A stretch of 64,000 nucleotides of DNA from Acidimicrobiales bacterium (GTDB lineage Bacteria > Actinomycetota > Acidimicrobiia > Acidimicrobiales > DATDAH01). The notes under the pieces are model-generated. The model ran no database searches, was not told where the DNA came from, and saw nothing but the letters and a program-made list of their open reading frames with translations. A program made the translations under genes and the position numbers. How positions within the stretch are numbered: position 1 is the stretch's first letter; the number at the start of each line of letters is the position of its first letter. Shown here in pieces: positions 1-9,472 of this stretch. The DNA lies in NCBI GenBank assembly GCA_016794585.1, contig JAEUJM010000018.1, positions 1 through 64,000 on the forward strand, in the 5' to 3' direction.

Positions 1-282
1 GGGCTTGTCCGAGCGGCCGAAGCCGAGGTGGTCGGGGGCGACCACCCGGTAGCCGTCGGCCACCAGGGGCCCGATCCAGTCCTTGTAGAGGTAGGCCCAG
101 CTGGGCTCGCCGTGCAGCAGCAGGAACGTGCCCCGCTCCTCCCCGGCGGCGATGCCGGCGGGCCGCTCGTCCACGTAGTGCTGGCGCAGGCCGTCGGGGT
201 GCTCGAAGTACCGGGGCGACCACTCCCAGCCGATACCGGCGAAGCGCTCGTCGGGGGTGCGCACGACGTCGACGCCAGCCAT
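1..282 (-). CDS. haloalkane dehalogenase-like hydrolase, N-terminal part
   Basis: The first 94 codons of an alpha/beta hydrolase that runs off the left edge. The visible part contains [10 protein letters not shown], the oxyanion/HGxP strand of subfamily I haloalkane dehalogenases, then a [11 protein letters not shown] turn. The catalytic Asp and His would lie outside the window. Its N-terminus ([11 protein letters not shown]) closely matches the paralogue at 4346 (VDVLRTPDERF). The ATG follows the DinB-like gene by 8 bases, so it is the last visible gene of a minus-strand operon (lipoprotein, DinB-like, this). By family it would cleave carbon-halogen bonds of small haloalkanes in the cytoplasm; the true substrate is unknown. 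Confidence 0.8.
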   Translation of the reverse strand, partial: MAGVDVVRTPDERFAGIGWEWSPRYFEHPDGLRQHYVDERPAGIAAGEERGTFLLLHGEPSWAYLYKDWIGPLVADGYRVVAPDHLGFGRSDKP

Positions 283-290
283 GGGGCGAG

Positions 291-893
291 CTACGACGTC
301 ATCCCGCCGAGGCCGACGAGGCCCCGGGCCAGCTCGATCTCGCCCATGTGGCGCAGGCCGTGCTGGTAGTGCCAGCACTCGAAGCCGTCGAGCACGGTGA
401 TGCCCTGCGGGCCGGCGCAGCGGGCGCTGTAGGTGCTGGCCACCTGCGGTGGGTACGGCGGGGCGATCAGCACCCGGGTGAGGTCGGCGGGGTCGATGGC
501 GGCGAGGTGCGCCTCGGTGCGGTCGAACACGGTGCGCTGGTACTCCTTGAACGCCTCCCAGTCACCCAGGCGCTGGTGGACCATCTCCTCGACCGTGCGG
601 TGCTTGCCGTGGTCGTTGATGGTGGGCTTGACCCGCTCGTACCACTCCTCGTTCCAGACCGGCATCTCGCCGGTGATGACCATGAAGGTGGAGTCCTCCA
701 TGTTCGTGTAGTGGAACAGCGAGAACGCGATGGGCAGCACGCCCTCGCGCTCGAAGTGGTTGACGTGCTCGAGGCCCATCGAGCCGACGGCCTGGTAGTA
801 GAGGCCGTGCATGGTGGCCATGCGCCGGCGGAGGCTGTCGAGCAGCAGGTCGGCGGGAGGGGCGGCGGTCGTGGCGGCGGTCGCGTCGGTCAT
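291..893 (-). CDS. DinB-like four-helix protein
   Basis: A 200-residue protein with no signal peptide. The C-terminal [14 protein letters not shown] and the mid-protein LFHYTN stretch resemble the metal-binding histidine helices of the DinB/YfiT superfamily, which includes thiol transferases and damage-inducible proteins. No specific reaction can be assigned. I chose the ATG at 893 because translation upstream of it is only the shadow of the lipoprotein gene. It starts 1 base after the lipoprotein stop and ends 8 bases before the haloalkane dehalogenase start, so the three are probably co-transcribed. Confidence 0.75.
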   Translation of the reverse strand: MTDATAATTAAPPADLLLDSLRRRMATMHGLYYQAVGSMGLEHVNHFEREGVLPIAFSLFHYTNMEDSTFMVITGEMPVWNEEWYERVKPTINDHGKHRTVEEMVHQRLGDWEAFKEYQRTVFDRTEAHLAAIDPADLTRVLIAPPYPPQVASTYSARCAGPQGITVLDGFECWHYQHGLRHMGEIELARGLVGLGGMTS

Positions 894-894
894 G

Positions 895-1590
895 TCAGTT
901 CGCCTCCGGGGCGGTCGCTTCGAGCTCGTCGATGGTGGCACCCGGGTCGGCGTCGGCGTCGCCGATCTTGTCGAGCCGGGCGGTGAAGCCGAGGTAGTCC
1001 CACACCAGCTGGTCGCCGTCGCGGCGCCGGCGCACCTCCACGGGCAGGCCCACCGGGCGCAGCACGTGGACGCCGTCCTCGTAGGTGGCCACCACCGTGA
1101 TGGGCGTGGCGTAGTCCATCTCGGCGACGTCGTGGACGCCGTTCTCCTCGGTGCCGTCCACCCGCATGTCGTGGATGATCCCGCCGGCGGTGACGACGAG
1201 GCGGTCGCCGCACTGCTCGATGCGCTGCACCTTGCCGAGGGCCCGGTGGTCGGGGACGACCGCGCCGCCGGACTCGACCTCGACGATCTGCCAGAGGCCA
1301 CCCAGCTCGGGGGCCCCGTCGACGAGCGGCTGGGTGCAGCCGGCGAGGACGGGCGCGGGCATGGTCCCGTGCCACCCGCCCTCCGGAGTGTGGGCGACGG
1401 GGATGTCGTCGGCGGTCAGCGACGGGGCGCTGGTCGCCGGGCTGGCGGTCGTGGACGGCCCACCGGCCGCCGCTGCCTCGGTCCCCGGATCGCTCACGTC
1501 GTCCCCCTGTCCGCCGCACGCGCTGAGCGCCAGCACCACGGTCAGCGCCACGGTGCGGACGGCGACGCCTGCGGCTCGTTCCACTTGCAC
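895..1590 (-). CDS. putative lipoprotein of unknown function
   Basis: A 231-residue protein that starts with GTG. The N-terminus has a hydrophobic segment ending in LSACGG, a lipobox, followed by a low-complexity Ala/Thr/Ser-rich linker and a globular domain of about 180 residues. It should be exported and lipid-anchored on the outer face of the membrane. I do not recognise the domain. It is the first gene of the minus-strand operon that continues with the DinB-like protein and the left-hand dehalogenase. Its position suggests a substrate-contact or surface role beside cytoplasmic catabolic enzymes, but that is inference. Confidence 0.7.
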   Translation of the reverse strand: MQVERAAGVAVRTVALTVVLALSACGGQGDDVSDPGTEAAAAGGPSTTASPATSAPSLTADDIPVAHTPEGGWHGTMPAPVLAGCTQPLVDGAPELGGLWQIVEVESGGAVVPDHRALGKVQRIEQCGDRLVVTAGGIIHDMRVDGTEENGVHDVAEMDYATPITVVATYEDGVHVLRPVGLPVEVRRRRDGDQLVWDYLGFTARLDKIGDADADPGATIDELEATAPEAN

Positions 1591-1599
1591 AGGCTAAGT

Positions 1600-1620
1600 A
1601 TTGTCACTACCTTTGTCAAT
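1600..1620. promoter_or_regulatory. candidate operator between divergent operons
   Basis: The short control region between the lipoprotein (-) and DUF2855 (+) genes is AT-richer than its surroundings. It contains TTGTCA at 1601-1606 and again at 1613-1618, exactly 12 bases apart. The same 21 bases also form an imperfect inverted repeat, ATTGTCA and TGTCAAT around a 7-base spacer. On the minus strand this supplies TTGACA as a possible -35. A plus-strand promoter of TTGCAC (1585-1590), 17 bases, then TACCTT (1608-1613) is possible but weak. A dimeric repressor site serving both operons is the simplest reading. Confidence 0.45.
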
Positions 1621-1658
1621 TGTCTCGTCGTGTGATGCCGAGCCGTTGGGGGAGCGTC

Positions 1659-2756
1659 GTGGATCTCGAGGTCGATCGCAGCCACCTGGACCGGGTGCAG
1701 GTACGTGATGAGCCGCCGGCGCCCCTGGCCGACGGCGCCGCCCGCATCGAGGTCGAGCAGTTCGCGCTGTCGGCCAACAACATCAGCTACGCGGCCTTCG
1801 GCGACCTGCTGCGCTACTGGGAGTTCTTCCCCGCGCCGGCCGGCGCCGACGGCACCCCCTGGGGGCGCATCCCGGTGTGGGGGTACGGCCGGGTCGTCGA
1901 GAGCCGGTGCGACGAGCTGGCCGTCGGCCGGCGCGTCTTCGGCTACCTGCCGATGTCGTCCGAGGTCACCTTCACCCCGGGGCGCTTCGACGAGCGCGGC
2001 TTCACCGACCTCGCCGCCCACCGGTCGGGCATGGCCGCCGCCTACAACCGGTACGTCTTCGTCGACGCCGACCCCTCCTACCGGGCCGACCGGGAGGGCC
2101 ACCACCTCCTGCTCTACCCCCTGTTCTTCACCGCCTTCGTGGTGGACGACTTCCTCGACGACAACGACGACTACAGCGCCGAGCAGCTCTGGATCTCCAG
2201 CGCCTCGGCCAAGACGTCGATCGGCATCGCCTTCCTCGCCCGCCAGCGCCAGGCGGCGACGGTGATCGGGCTCACCTCCGAGCGCAACCAGGCCTTCGTC
2301 GAGGGCCTGGGCATCTACGACCGGGTCGTGACGTACGACGAGGTGGCCGAGGTCGATCCGGCGCCCGCCGTGTACGTCGACATCGCGGGCAACGACGACG
2401 TCACCCGTGCGGTCCACACCCACCTGGGCGACGCCCTCGCCTACAGCATGCGCGTCGGCGGCACCCACTGGGACCACCAGGCCGGTGCGCCGCCGGCCGA
2501 GGGACTGCCCGGGCCGACGCCCGAGTTCTTCTTCGCCCCGAACCAGCTGGCCAAGCGGTCCCACGAGTGGGGCCAGGACGAGCTCGACGCCCGCATGGGT
2601 GCGGCATGGTCCACCTTCGCCGACTGGATCGACGGCTGGCTGCGCTTCGAGCGCGCCGAGGGCCCCGAGGCAGTCGAGGCCGCCTACCGGTCGCTGCTGA
2701 CCAACGAGGCCGACCCCGCCACCGGCCACCTCTGCACCCTGGCCCGCGCCGACTGA
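1659..2756 (+). CDS. DUF2855 family protein
   Basis: A 365-residue protein matching the DUF2855 family as I know it: an MDR-like fold with the early motif SANNISYAAFGD and a central LWISSASAKTSIGIAF nucleotide-binding-like strand. The family is distantly related to quinone oxidoreductases but has no proven reaction. I chose GTG at 1659 because GGGGGAG (1648-1654) lies 4 bases upstream; TTG 1620 and ATG 1635 are in frame but lack this. It is the first gene of a plus-strand operon with an SDR, a DUF1330-like protein and a haloalkane dehalogenase, so a redox step in the same catabolic route is likely. Confidence 0.75.
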   Translation: MDLEVDRSHLDRVQVRDEPPAPLADGAARIEVEQFALSANNISYAAFGDLLRYWEFFPAPAGADGTPWGRIPVWGYGRVVESRCDELAVGRRVFGYLPMSSEVTFTPGRFDERGFTDLAAHRSGMAAAYNRYVFVDADPSYRADREGHHLLLYPLFFTAFVVDDFLDDNDDYSAEQLWISSASAKTSIGIAFLARQRQAATVIGLTSERNQAFVEGLGIYDRVVTYDEVAEVDPAPAVYVDIAGNDDVTRAVHTHLGDALAYSMRVGGTHWDHQAGAPPAEGLPGPTPEFFFAPNQLAKRSHEWGQDELDARMGAAWSTFADWIDGWLRFERAEGPEAVEAAYRSLLTNEADPATGHLCTLARAD

Positions 2757-2793
2757 ACGACCCACCAACCGACGACACGAGGGAACGAACGAG

Positions 2794-3609
2794 ATGCAGC
2801 TGGACGGACGAGTGGCCGTGGTGACCGGAGCGGCCTCGGGCATCGGGCGGGCCATGAGCGAACGGTTCGTGGCCGAGGGCATGTCGGTGGTCATGGCCGA
2901 CATCGAGGGCGACAAGCTGAAGGGCGTGGCGGACGAGCTCGCCGCCGCGGGCGCCGCCGTGCACGCGGTCGAGATGGACGTCGCCGACGCTGACCAGGTC
3001 GAGGCCCTGCGGGACCAGGCCATCGCCAGCTTCGGGGCGGTCCACCTCCTGTGCAACAACGCCGGCGTGGGCTCGCCCCGGCCGAACGTGTCCACCAGCC
3101 CGGCGCTGTGGCGCTGGGTCACCGAGGTCAACCTGCTCGGCGTCGCGTACGGCGTGAGCGCCTTCGCCCCGCACTTCGTCGAGCAGGGCGAGGGCCACAT
3201 CGTCAACACCGCCTCCGAGGCCGGTCTCACCCCGTCGCCGCTCCTCGGCGCCTACCACGCCACCAAGTACGCGGTCGTGGGGCTGTCCGAGTCGCTGGCC
3301 CTCGAGCTGAACGGCACGGGCGTCGGCGTGTCCTGCCTGTGCCCCGAGCTGGTCGACACCCTCGTGTTCGAGTCCACCCGCAACGCGCCGGCCGAGCTCG
3401 GCCTGGGCGACCCGCCGCCGGTGGACATCCACCAGGTCGAGCAGTGGATGCAGACCGTGGCCATGGATCCGGCCGACGTCGCCGCCGACGTCGCCTACGC
3501 GGTGAAGGCCGGCCGCTTCTGGGTGCTCACCCACCAGTCCACGCTCGACCGCGTCAAGCGCCGCAACGCCGACCTCGAGGCCGGCCGCATCCCGAGAGGT
3601 GTCCGATGA
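2794..3609 (+). CDS. short-chain dehydrogenase/reductase
   Basis: A 271-residue SDR, the usual family length. Rossmann motif TGAASGIG is at residues 11-18, NNAG near 88-91, and the catalytic triad is visible as S141, Y154 and K158 (YHATK). An acidic residue at the end of the second strand (ADIEG) favours NAD(H) over NADP(H). It should oxidise or reduce an alcohol/ketone in the cytoplasm. It lies 37 bases after DUF2855 and overlaps the next start by ATGA, so it is translationally coupled to the DUF1330-like gene and in the same operon as the dehalogenase. An alcohol released by dehalogenation is a logical substrate, but that is inference. Confidence 0.85.
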   Translation: MQLDGRVAVVTGAASGIGRAMSERFVAEGMSVVMADIEGDKLKGVADELAAAGAAVHAVEMDVADADQVEALRDQAIASFGAVHLLCNNAGVGSPRPNVSTSPALWRWVTEVNLLGVAYGVSAFAPHFVEQGEGHIVNTASEAGLTPSPLLGAYHATKYAVVGLSESLALELNGTGVGVSCLCPELVDTLVFESTRNAPAELGLGDPPPVDIHQVEQWMQTVAMDPADVAADVAYAVKAGRFWVLTHQSTLDRVKRRNADLEAGRIPRGVR

Positions 3610-4343
3610 GCGAACGTCGAGGGCCGAGCTACGGCACCCCGAACTTCGAGATGATCAGCCGCTGGTTCCAGCTGCCTCCCGAGGACGACACCCCCTTCTG
3701 GGCCGTCAACCTCATGAAGTACAAGGCGCGGGCGGACTACGGCGACGACGGGGACCAGGGCCGCACCGGCCGCGAGGCCGACGACGCCTACACGCCCTAC
3801 GGCCCGCTGGCGGAGATCGGCGCCATGATCGCCTTCGCCGGCGACGTCGTGGAGCAGCGGGGGAGCAGCCCCACGTGGGACCGCATCGGCATCGTGCGCT
3901 ACCCGCACCGCGCCGGGTTCTTCGCCATGCAGCAGCGCGACGACTTCAAGGACCAGCACGTCCACAAGGAGGCGGGCATGGAGGCGACCATCGTGATGTC
4001 GTGCCTGCCGGTCGAGGGGGCGCCGCTCGCGGCCACCCCCGACGGCGGCACGGTGGTGCTGCGGGTACGACGCTTCCCCGGCGAAGCGCCCGCCGACGAG
4101 CGGCTGCCCGACGGGATCACCCCGCTCAGCCGCTTCGCGGTGGAGGGCGTGATCGTCGGTGACGACCGCACGTGGCACGAGGTCCGCTTCGACCACGTGG
4201 CCGAGGGCGCCGACGGCGAGGCGCTGCTCGACCTCGCCGGCACGGAGGAGGGCTTCGCCGTCGTGGTGACGCCGACGGCCCCGTACGACCGGCTGGTCGA
4301 GTCCATCGAGACCGCCGACGACGCACCGAAGCGGGAGGCCTGA
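3606..4343 (+). CDS. DUF1330/ABM-like protein of unknown function
   Basis: A 245-residue cytoplasmic protein. The N-terminal half has VNLMKYKARADY followed by a YGPLAEIGAMIAFAGDV stretch, which resembles the dimeric alpha-beta barrel of DUF1330 proteins. The C-terminal half looks like a second, diverged copy of the same fold, but I cannot prove this by eye. Function is unknown; ABM-fold proteins include monooxygenases and isomerases. It is embedded between the SDR (4-base ATGA overlap) and the haloalkane dehalogenase (2-base gap), so it is very probably part of the same pathway. Confidence 0.65.
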   Translation: MSERRGPSYGTPNFEMISRWFQLPPEDDTPFWAVNLMKYKARADYGDDGDQGRTGREADDAYTPYGPLAEIGAMIAFAGDVVEQRGSSPTWDRIGIVRYPHRAGFFAMQQRDDFKDQHVHKEAGMEATIVMSCLPVEGAPLAATPDGGTVVLRVRRFPGEAPADERLPDGITPLSRFAVEGVIVGDDRTWHEVRFDHVAEGADGEALLDLAGTEEGFAVVVTPTAPYDRLVESIETADDAPKREA

Positions 4344-4345
4344 CC

Positions 4346-5251
4346 GTGGACGTCCTTCGCACCCCTGACGAGCGCTTCGAGGGTCTGCCCGACTGGGACT
4401 TCGCCCCGCACTACGGGACGGTCACCGCGGCCGACGGCACCGAGCTGCGCTTCCACTTCGTGGACGAGGGCCCCCGTGACGCCGCGCCGATCCTGCTCCT
4501 GCACGGCAACCCGTCGTGGTCGTACCTGTACCGCCACATGATCCGGGGGCTCGCTGATCGGGGCCACCGAGTGCTGGCGCTCGACCTCATGGGCATGGGC
4601 CGCTCGGACAAGCCGACGGCCCGAAGCGACTACACCCTGGCCGCCCACGTCGACTGGGTGGGCCAGTGGCTCGAGGCCGAGGACGTCACCAGCGCCACCC
4701 TGTTCTGCCAGGACTGGGGCGGCATCATCGGGCTCTGCGCCCTGCGCGAGCACGGTGACCGGTTCGACCGGGTGCTGGCCTCGAACACCGGGATCCCCGT
4801 CGGCGAGGGCGTCAACGAGTTCATGCAACAGTGGCTCGACTTCAGCCAGGGCGTCGACGAGCTGCCCGTGGGCTCGCTGCTCGCCGGCGGCACGACCCGG
4901 CCGCTGTCGCCCGAGGAGCAGGCCGCGTACGACGCGCCCTTCCCCGACGGCTCGTATCAGGCCTCCCCGCTCCAGTTCCCCCTGCTCATCCCGTTGCAGC
5001 CCGACAACCCCGGGGTGCCGATGTGCGTCGAGACCTGGGCGTACCTCGAGACATGGACCAAGCCGTTCCTCACGGTGTTCGGCTCCGAAGACGCCATCTC
5101 CTACAAGCCCGGCGCCCACCGCAAGTTCCAGCGCCTGGTGCCGGGCGCGGCGGGCCAGTCGCACCAGGTGATCGACGGCGCCAACCACTTCATCCAGGAG
5201 GACGCCCCCGACGCGCTCGTCGAAATACTCGACGGGTTCGCGAGAGCCTGA
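4346..5251 (+). CDS. haloalkane dehalogenase, subfamily I
   Basis: A 301-residue alpha/beta hydrolase with the complete haloalkane dehalogenase set: HGNPSW (53-58), nucleophile D123 with halide-stabilising W124 in CQDWGG, acid D249 in FGSED, and catalytic H281 in GANHF. The reaction expected is hydrolysis of a haloalkane to an alcohol plus halide in the cytoplasm. GTG 4346 is chosen because it begins two bases after the previous stop and the resulting N-terminus matches the paralogue at 282. It closes the four-gene plus-strand operon. The DhlA-like acid position after strand 7 supports subfamily I. An ether or epoxide substrate cannot be excluded. Confidence 0.85.
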   Translation: MDVLRTPDERFEGLPDWDFAPHYGTVTAADGTELRFHFVDEGPRDAAPILLLHGNPSWSYLYRHMIRGLADRGHRVLALDLMGMGRSDKPTARSDYTLAAHVDWVGQWLEAEDVTSATLFCQDWGGIIGLCALREHGDRFDRVLASNTGIPVGEGVNEFMQQWLDFSQGVDELPVGSLLAGGTTRPLSPEEQAAYDAPFPDGSYQASPLQFPLLIPLQPDNPGVPMCVETWAYLETWTKPFLTVFGSEDAISYKPGAHRKFQRLVPGAAGQSHQVIDGANHFIQEDAPDALVEILDGFARA

Positions 5252-5481
5252 CCAGGGAGTTCGCCCTCCGACCGTCGCTCGGCTCGTGCTCCGCTCCCCA
5301 ACATGGGGGGTCGATCAGGGGTGATTCGTCCGAGCCCCGGTCGAATTAGTGCAAAGGGCCCTATTTCGGGAATTCGGTCAACCAGCGCTTCGTTCACCGT
5401 CCCCGGTGGTCGATACCTGTGGTGCACCGACACCCGATCCCCGATCGAGCGTCAGACGTGCCTCGGCGAAGGGAGGCGGTC
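5252..5481 (+). promoter_or_regulatory. AT-richer leader of the secreted protein gene
   Basis: A 230-base gap. A small hairpin with CCCC/GGGG arms at 5296-5308 could terminate the upstream operon. CGAATT (5342-5347) and AATTCG (5371-5376) flank the palindrome GGGCCC, an AT-rich island unusual for this genome. GTCGATAC (5409-5416) resembles the -10 of sigma-28/WhiG promoters, but no matching -35 is at the right distance. The ribosome-binding site GGGAGG is at 5471-5476. I see no further gene here. Confidence 0.35.
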
Positions 5482-5943
5482 ATGACCCAGCGGATGCGAC
5501 AGCGAGTGGCAGCAGCGGCGGTGCTCGGACTCACCGCAGGAGCGGGCGTGGCCGTGGCCCAATGGTCGTCGGACGCCGTGGGCGGCGGCTCGGTGACCGC
5601 GGGGGCGGCGCAGACCATCGTGGTCCGCGGAGGCGCCGCCGACGCCGACCTCTACCCCGGGTTCACCGCCGGCGACCTGGCCGTGCGGATCGACAACCCG
5701 AACCCCTATCCGGTGCGGTTCACCCTCCTCGAGGGTGGCGCGGTCACGCCGGACACGACGGCCTGCCCGACCGACGCCGTGCAGGTCGACGACGCGACGG
5801 TGGACGTGCTGGTCCCCGCCGGCGCCGCCGACGTCCCGGCGGTGCTCGCCGACGTGGTCAGCATGGACGCCTCGGCCCCGCAAGGCTGCAGCGGCGCCAC
5901 GTTCGCCATCGAGGTCGAGCTCACCGGCAGCCAGGCCGCCTGA
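5482..5943 (+). CDS. secreted protein of unknown function
   Basis: A 153-residue protein with a charged start (MTQRMRQR), a hydrophobic core and an alanine-rich cleavage site ending near VAVAQ, so it should be exported by Sec. The mature part is rich in Val, Asp and Ala, has a pair of well separated cysteines that could form a disulfide, and looks all-beta. It recalls SipW/TasA-like secreted proteins only in the layout of its N-terminus; no family is recognised. ATG 5482 is preferred because GGGAGG is 5 bases upstream; an earlier in-frame ATG gives a charged extension that would disrupt the signal peptide. Confidence 0.65.
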   Translation: MTQRMRQRVAAAAVLGLTAGAGVAVAQWSSDAVGGGSVTAGAAQTIVVRGGAADADLYPGFTAGDLAVRIDNPNPYPVRFTLLEGGAVTPDTTACPTDAVQVDDATVDVLVPAGAADVPAVLADVVSMDASAPQGCSGATFAIEVELTGSQAA

Positions 5944-5970
5944 CCGGAGGCCGGCCGTCCGGTCGTCCGG

Positions 5971-5976
5971 TAGCTT
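5971..5976 (+). promoter_or_regulatory. -10 element TAGCTT, probable leaderless start
   Basis: TAGCTT ends 7 bases before GTG 5984, and no Shine-Dalgarno sequence lies between. Transcription starting at or beside the start codon would give a leaderless mRNA for the crotonase gene. Confidence 0.5.
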
Positions 5977-5983
5977 CGCCGGC

Positions 5984-6676
5984 GTGAGCGAGGCAGCGAG
6001 CGACCTGGTCCGCACCACGAGCGAGGGCGGGGTCACCACCCTCACCCTCGACGACGGCAAGGTGAACGCCCTCTCGCCGGCCATGCAGGCCGCCATCCAC
6101 GGAGGCCTCGACGTCGCCGAGGCCGCGGGCGATGCGGTGCTCCTCGTCGGGCGTGAAGGCCGGTTCTCCGCCGGCTACGACCTGTCGCTCAGCGGCGACC
6201 CCGCCGCCTTCGTCGACCAGGTGCGCACGGGTTTCGAGCTCTGCGAGCGCCTCCTCGGCTTCCCCCACCCCGTCGTGATGGCCGCGACCGGCCACGCCAT
6301 CGCCGGCGGTCTCTTCCTCCTGCTCTCCGGCGACTACCGCCTCGCCGCCGACGGCCCCTACAAGTTCACGGCCAACGAGGTGGCGATCGGCCTGCCCATC
6401 CCCACCGCCGCGGTGGAGATCTGCCGCCAGCGCCTCAGCCCGGCGGCGTTCGCCCGGGCCATCCCGCTCGCCGAGGTGTTCGGGCCGGAGGACGTCGTCG
6501 CCGCCGGCATCGTCGAGCGCGTGGTGCCGGCCGCCGAGCTCCTCCCAGCGGCGCGCGAGGTGGCGGAGCGCCTCGCGGGGCTCGACCGCAGCGCCCACCA
6601 GATCGCCAAGCAGCGCACCCGCGGCCAGGCTCTCGCCGCCATCCGAGCCGCGGTCGAGGCGGAGTTTCCGAGCTGA
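5984..6676 (+). CDS. enoyl-CoA hydratase/isomerase family protein
   Basis: A 230-residue crotonase-fold protein, a little short for the family (about 255-265). FSAGYDLS supplies the first oxyanion-hole NH and GHAIAGGLFLLLSGDYRLAA the second. The usual catalytic glutamates of hydratases are not obvious in the ANEVAIGLPIP region, so it may be an isomerase, hydrolase or another crotonase activity on an acyl-CoA. GTG 5984 follows a leaderless-type -10. It stands alone, 40 bases after the secreted protein and 65 before the ABC exporter. Confidence 0.8.
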   Translation: MSEAASDLVRTTSEGGVTTLTLDDGKVNALSPAMQAAIHGGLDVAEAAGDAVLLVGREGRFSAGYDLSLSGDPAAFVDQVRTGFELCERLLGFPHPVVMAATGHAIAGGLFLLLSGDYRLAADGPYKFTANEVAIGLPIPTAAVEICRQRLSPAAFARAIPLAEVFGPEDVVAAGIVERVVPAAELLPAAREVAERLAGLDRSAHQIAKQRTRGQALAAIRAAVEAEFPS

Positions 6677-6741
6677 CGTGACCCTGCCGCCCGGAAAAGC
6701 AGCGGGCGCGCCGATGAGTCTTGGGCTTGTATGGGGTCGAC

Positions 6742-7709
<968 letters not shown>

Positions 7710-7713
<4 letters not shown>

Positions 7714-8546
7714 CCGTGCTCGACACCGACACCCCGCTCGAGGAGTCGGCCCTGCGCTCGGCGGTCTCCACCGCCGCCCGCCCGTCCCAGCCCGGAGCGC
7801 TGTCTGCCTCGCTCACGTTCGCCTGGCGCGCCATGCGCAAGATCAAGCACGTCCCCATGCAGCTGTTCGACGTGACCGCCTTCCCGATCATGTTCGTGCT
7901 GCTGTACACGTACCTCTTCGGAGGCGCGTTGGCCGGGTCACCCAGCGCCTATCTCCAGTTGCTGCTGCCCGGCATCCTGGTCATGACCGTCACCTGGATC
8001 ACGATGTACACGGGCCAGGCCCTCAACACCGACATCTCCAAGGGCGTGTTCGACCGCTTCCGTTCGCTGCCGATGTGGCGGCCGGCGGTGCTGGTGGGGA
8101 TGCTCCTCGCCGACACCGTCCGCTACACGATCGCCTCGGTCGTGGTCATCACCGTGGGCGTCATCCTCGGCTTCCGTCCCGACGGCGGCCCGCTCGGCGT
8201 GGTCGCCGCGGTGGCGCTGCTCCTGGTGTTCTCGTTCGCCCTCTCTTGGGTGTGGACCGTGGTGGGCCTCAAGGTGCAGAAGCCCGACACCGTGCTCCAG
8301 GTCAGCATGACCGTCCTCTTCCCGCTCACCTTCGCCAGCAACGTGTTCGTGGCGGTCGACACCATGCCGGGCTGGGTGCAGGCCTTCGTTCGGGTGAACC
8401 CCGTCACCCACCTCACCACCGCCTCCCGCGGCCTGATGCACGGGCTGCCCGTCGGCACCGAGGTCGGGTGGGTGCTGCTCTGGAGCGCCGGCCTGATCCT
8501 GGTGTTCGCTCCGGTCACCATGCGCCTCTACAACACCGAGCGTTAG
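7710..8546 (+). CDS. DrrB-like ABC-2 permease
   Basis: A 278-residue membrane protein with about six hydrophobic helices after a cytoplasmic N-terminus of roughly 45 residues. The motif [22 protein letters not shown] is typical of ABC-2 permeases of the DrrB family, and [16 protein letters not shown] marks the last loop. It starts inside the stop of the DrrA-like gene (ATGA), so both subunits should be made together. It forms the membrane channel of the exporter. Confidence 0.9.
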
Positions 8547-8562
8547 GGCCCACACCGCCGTC

Positions 8563-9432
8563 GTGGCCCCCGAGGTCCTCTTCGCCACCAGCGACCTCGC
8601 GTACGGCTACTTCGCCGGCGGCCTCTCGCCGTCCGACGAGATCCTGCGCGAGGCGCTCGAGCATCGGGGGCGCCCCGTGGTCCCGGTGGTGTGGGGTGGT
8701 CCCGTGCCGCATGGCGCTTCGGTGGTGCTGCGGGCGACCTGGGACTACGTGGACGACCCCGAGCGCTTCGTGCGGTGGCTCGACCACCTCGACGAGCAGG
8801 AGGCGGCGGTGGCGAACCCCACCCCGACCGTCCGCTGGAACCTGCACAAGCGCTACCTCAACGACCTCGAGGCCCGAGGCGTGCCGATCGTGCCCACGCG
8901 GTTGCTGGCCCGCTCCAGCCCGGTGACGCTCGACGACGTCCGCCGCGCCACCGGTTGGGGCGACGTCGTGGTGAAGCCGGCCATCGGCGCCACCGCTCGC
9001 CTGACCGTGCACGAGGCCCGAGAGGGGCCGGAGGCGACGGCAGCCCACCTCGACGCCGTCCTGGCGGGCGAGGACGTGCTGGTCCAGCCCTTCGTCGCCT
9101 CGGTGGCCACCGAGGGCGAGGTGTCGGTGATGGCGGCGGCGGGGGTACCGACCCACGCGGTCCGGAAGCGACCGAAGGCCGGCGACTGGCGCGTGCAGGT
9201 CAACTTCGGCGGCACCGACGAGCGCATCGACCTGGACGATGAGCTCGAAGCCGTCGCCCGCCACGTGCTGGCGGCCCTCGACGAGGTGCCGGCGTACGCG
9301 CGGATCGACCTCGTGCGCCACGAGGGCGTGCTGCGCCTCATCGAGCTCGAGTTGATCGAGCCCGACCTCTTCCTCGACCGCGCGCCCGAGACCGCCGAGG
9401 TGCTCGCGGACGTCCTGGTGGGCGCAGTGTGA
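8563..9432 (+). CDS. ATP-grasp family protein
   Basis: A 289-residue protein with an ATP-grasp layout: an N-terminal pre-ATP domain (RATWDYVDDPERF), VVVKPAIGA as the ATP-binding lysine strand, VQPFV and the metal-binding end YARIDLVRHEGVLRLIELELIEPDLF. It resembles the glutathione-synthetase-like ATP-grasp proteins with unassigned substrates. The family forms amide bonds through an acyl-phosphate. Start is GTG, 16 bases after the DrrB stop, so it may be read through from the exporter operon; a link to the exported compound is possible but not shown. Confidence 0.75.
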   Translation: MAPEVLFATSDLAYGYFAGGLSPSDEILREALEHRGRPVVPVVWGGPVPHGASVVLRATWDYVDDPERFVRWLDHLDEQEAAVANPTPTVRWNLHKRYLNDLEARGVPIVPTRLLARSSPVTLDDVRRATGWGDVVVKPAIGATARLTVHEAREGPEATAAHLDAVLAGEDVLVQPFVASVATEGEVSVMAAAGVPTHAVRKRPKAGDWRVQVNFGGTDERIDLDDELEAVARHVLAALDEVPAYARIDLVRHEGVLRLIELELIEPDLFLDRAPETAEVLADVLVGAV

Positions 9433-9460
9433 TCGTGCCGCGGCCCAGCGCCGCGATGGT

Positions 9461-9466
9461 TAGCGT
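9461..9466 (+). promoter_or_regulatory. -10 element TAGCGT, probable leaderless start
   Basis: TAGCGT is followed by 6 bases and then GTG 9473, with no ribosome-binding site. This is the spacing expected when the transcript starts at the initiation codon of the PhyH gene. Confidence 0.5.
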
Positions 9467-9472
9467 CTGGCC

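Noticed and set aside
5409-5416. GTCGATAC as a sigma-28/WhiG promoter before the secreted protein gene
   Set aside because: The -10-like match is good but no TAAA-type -35 lies about 15 bases upstream, so the call would rest on one half only.
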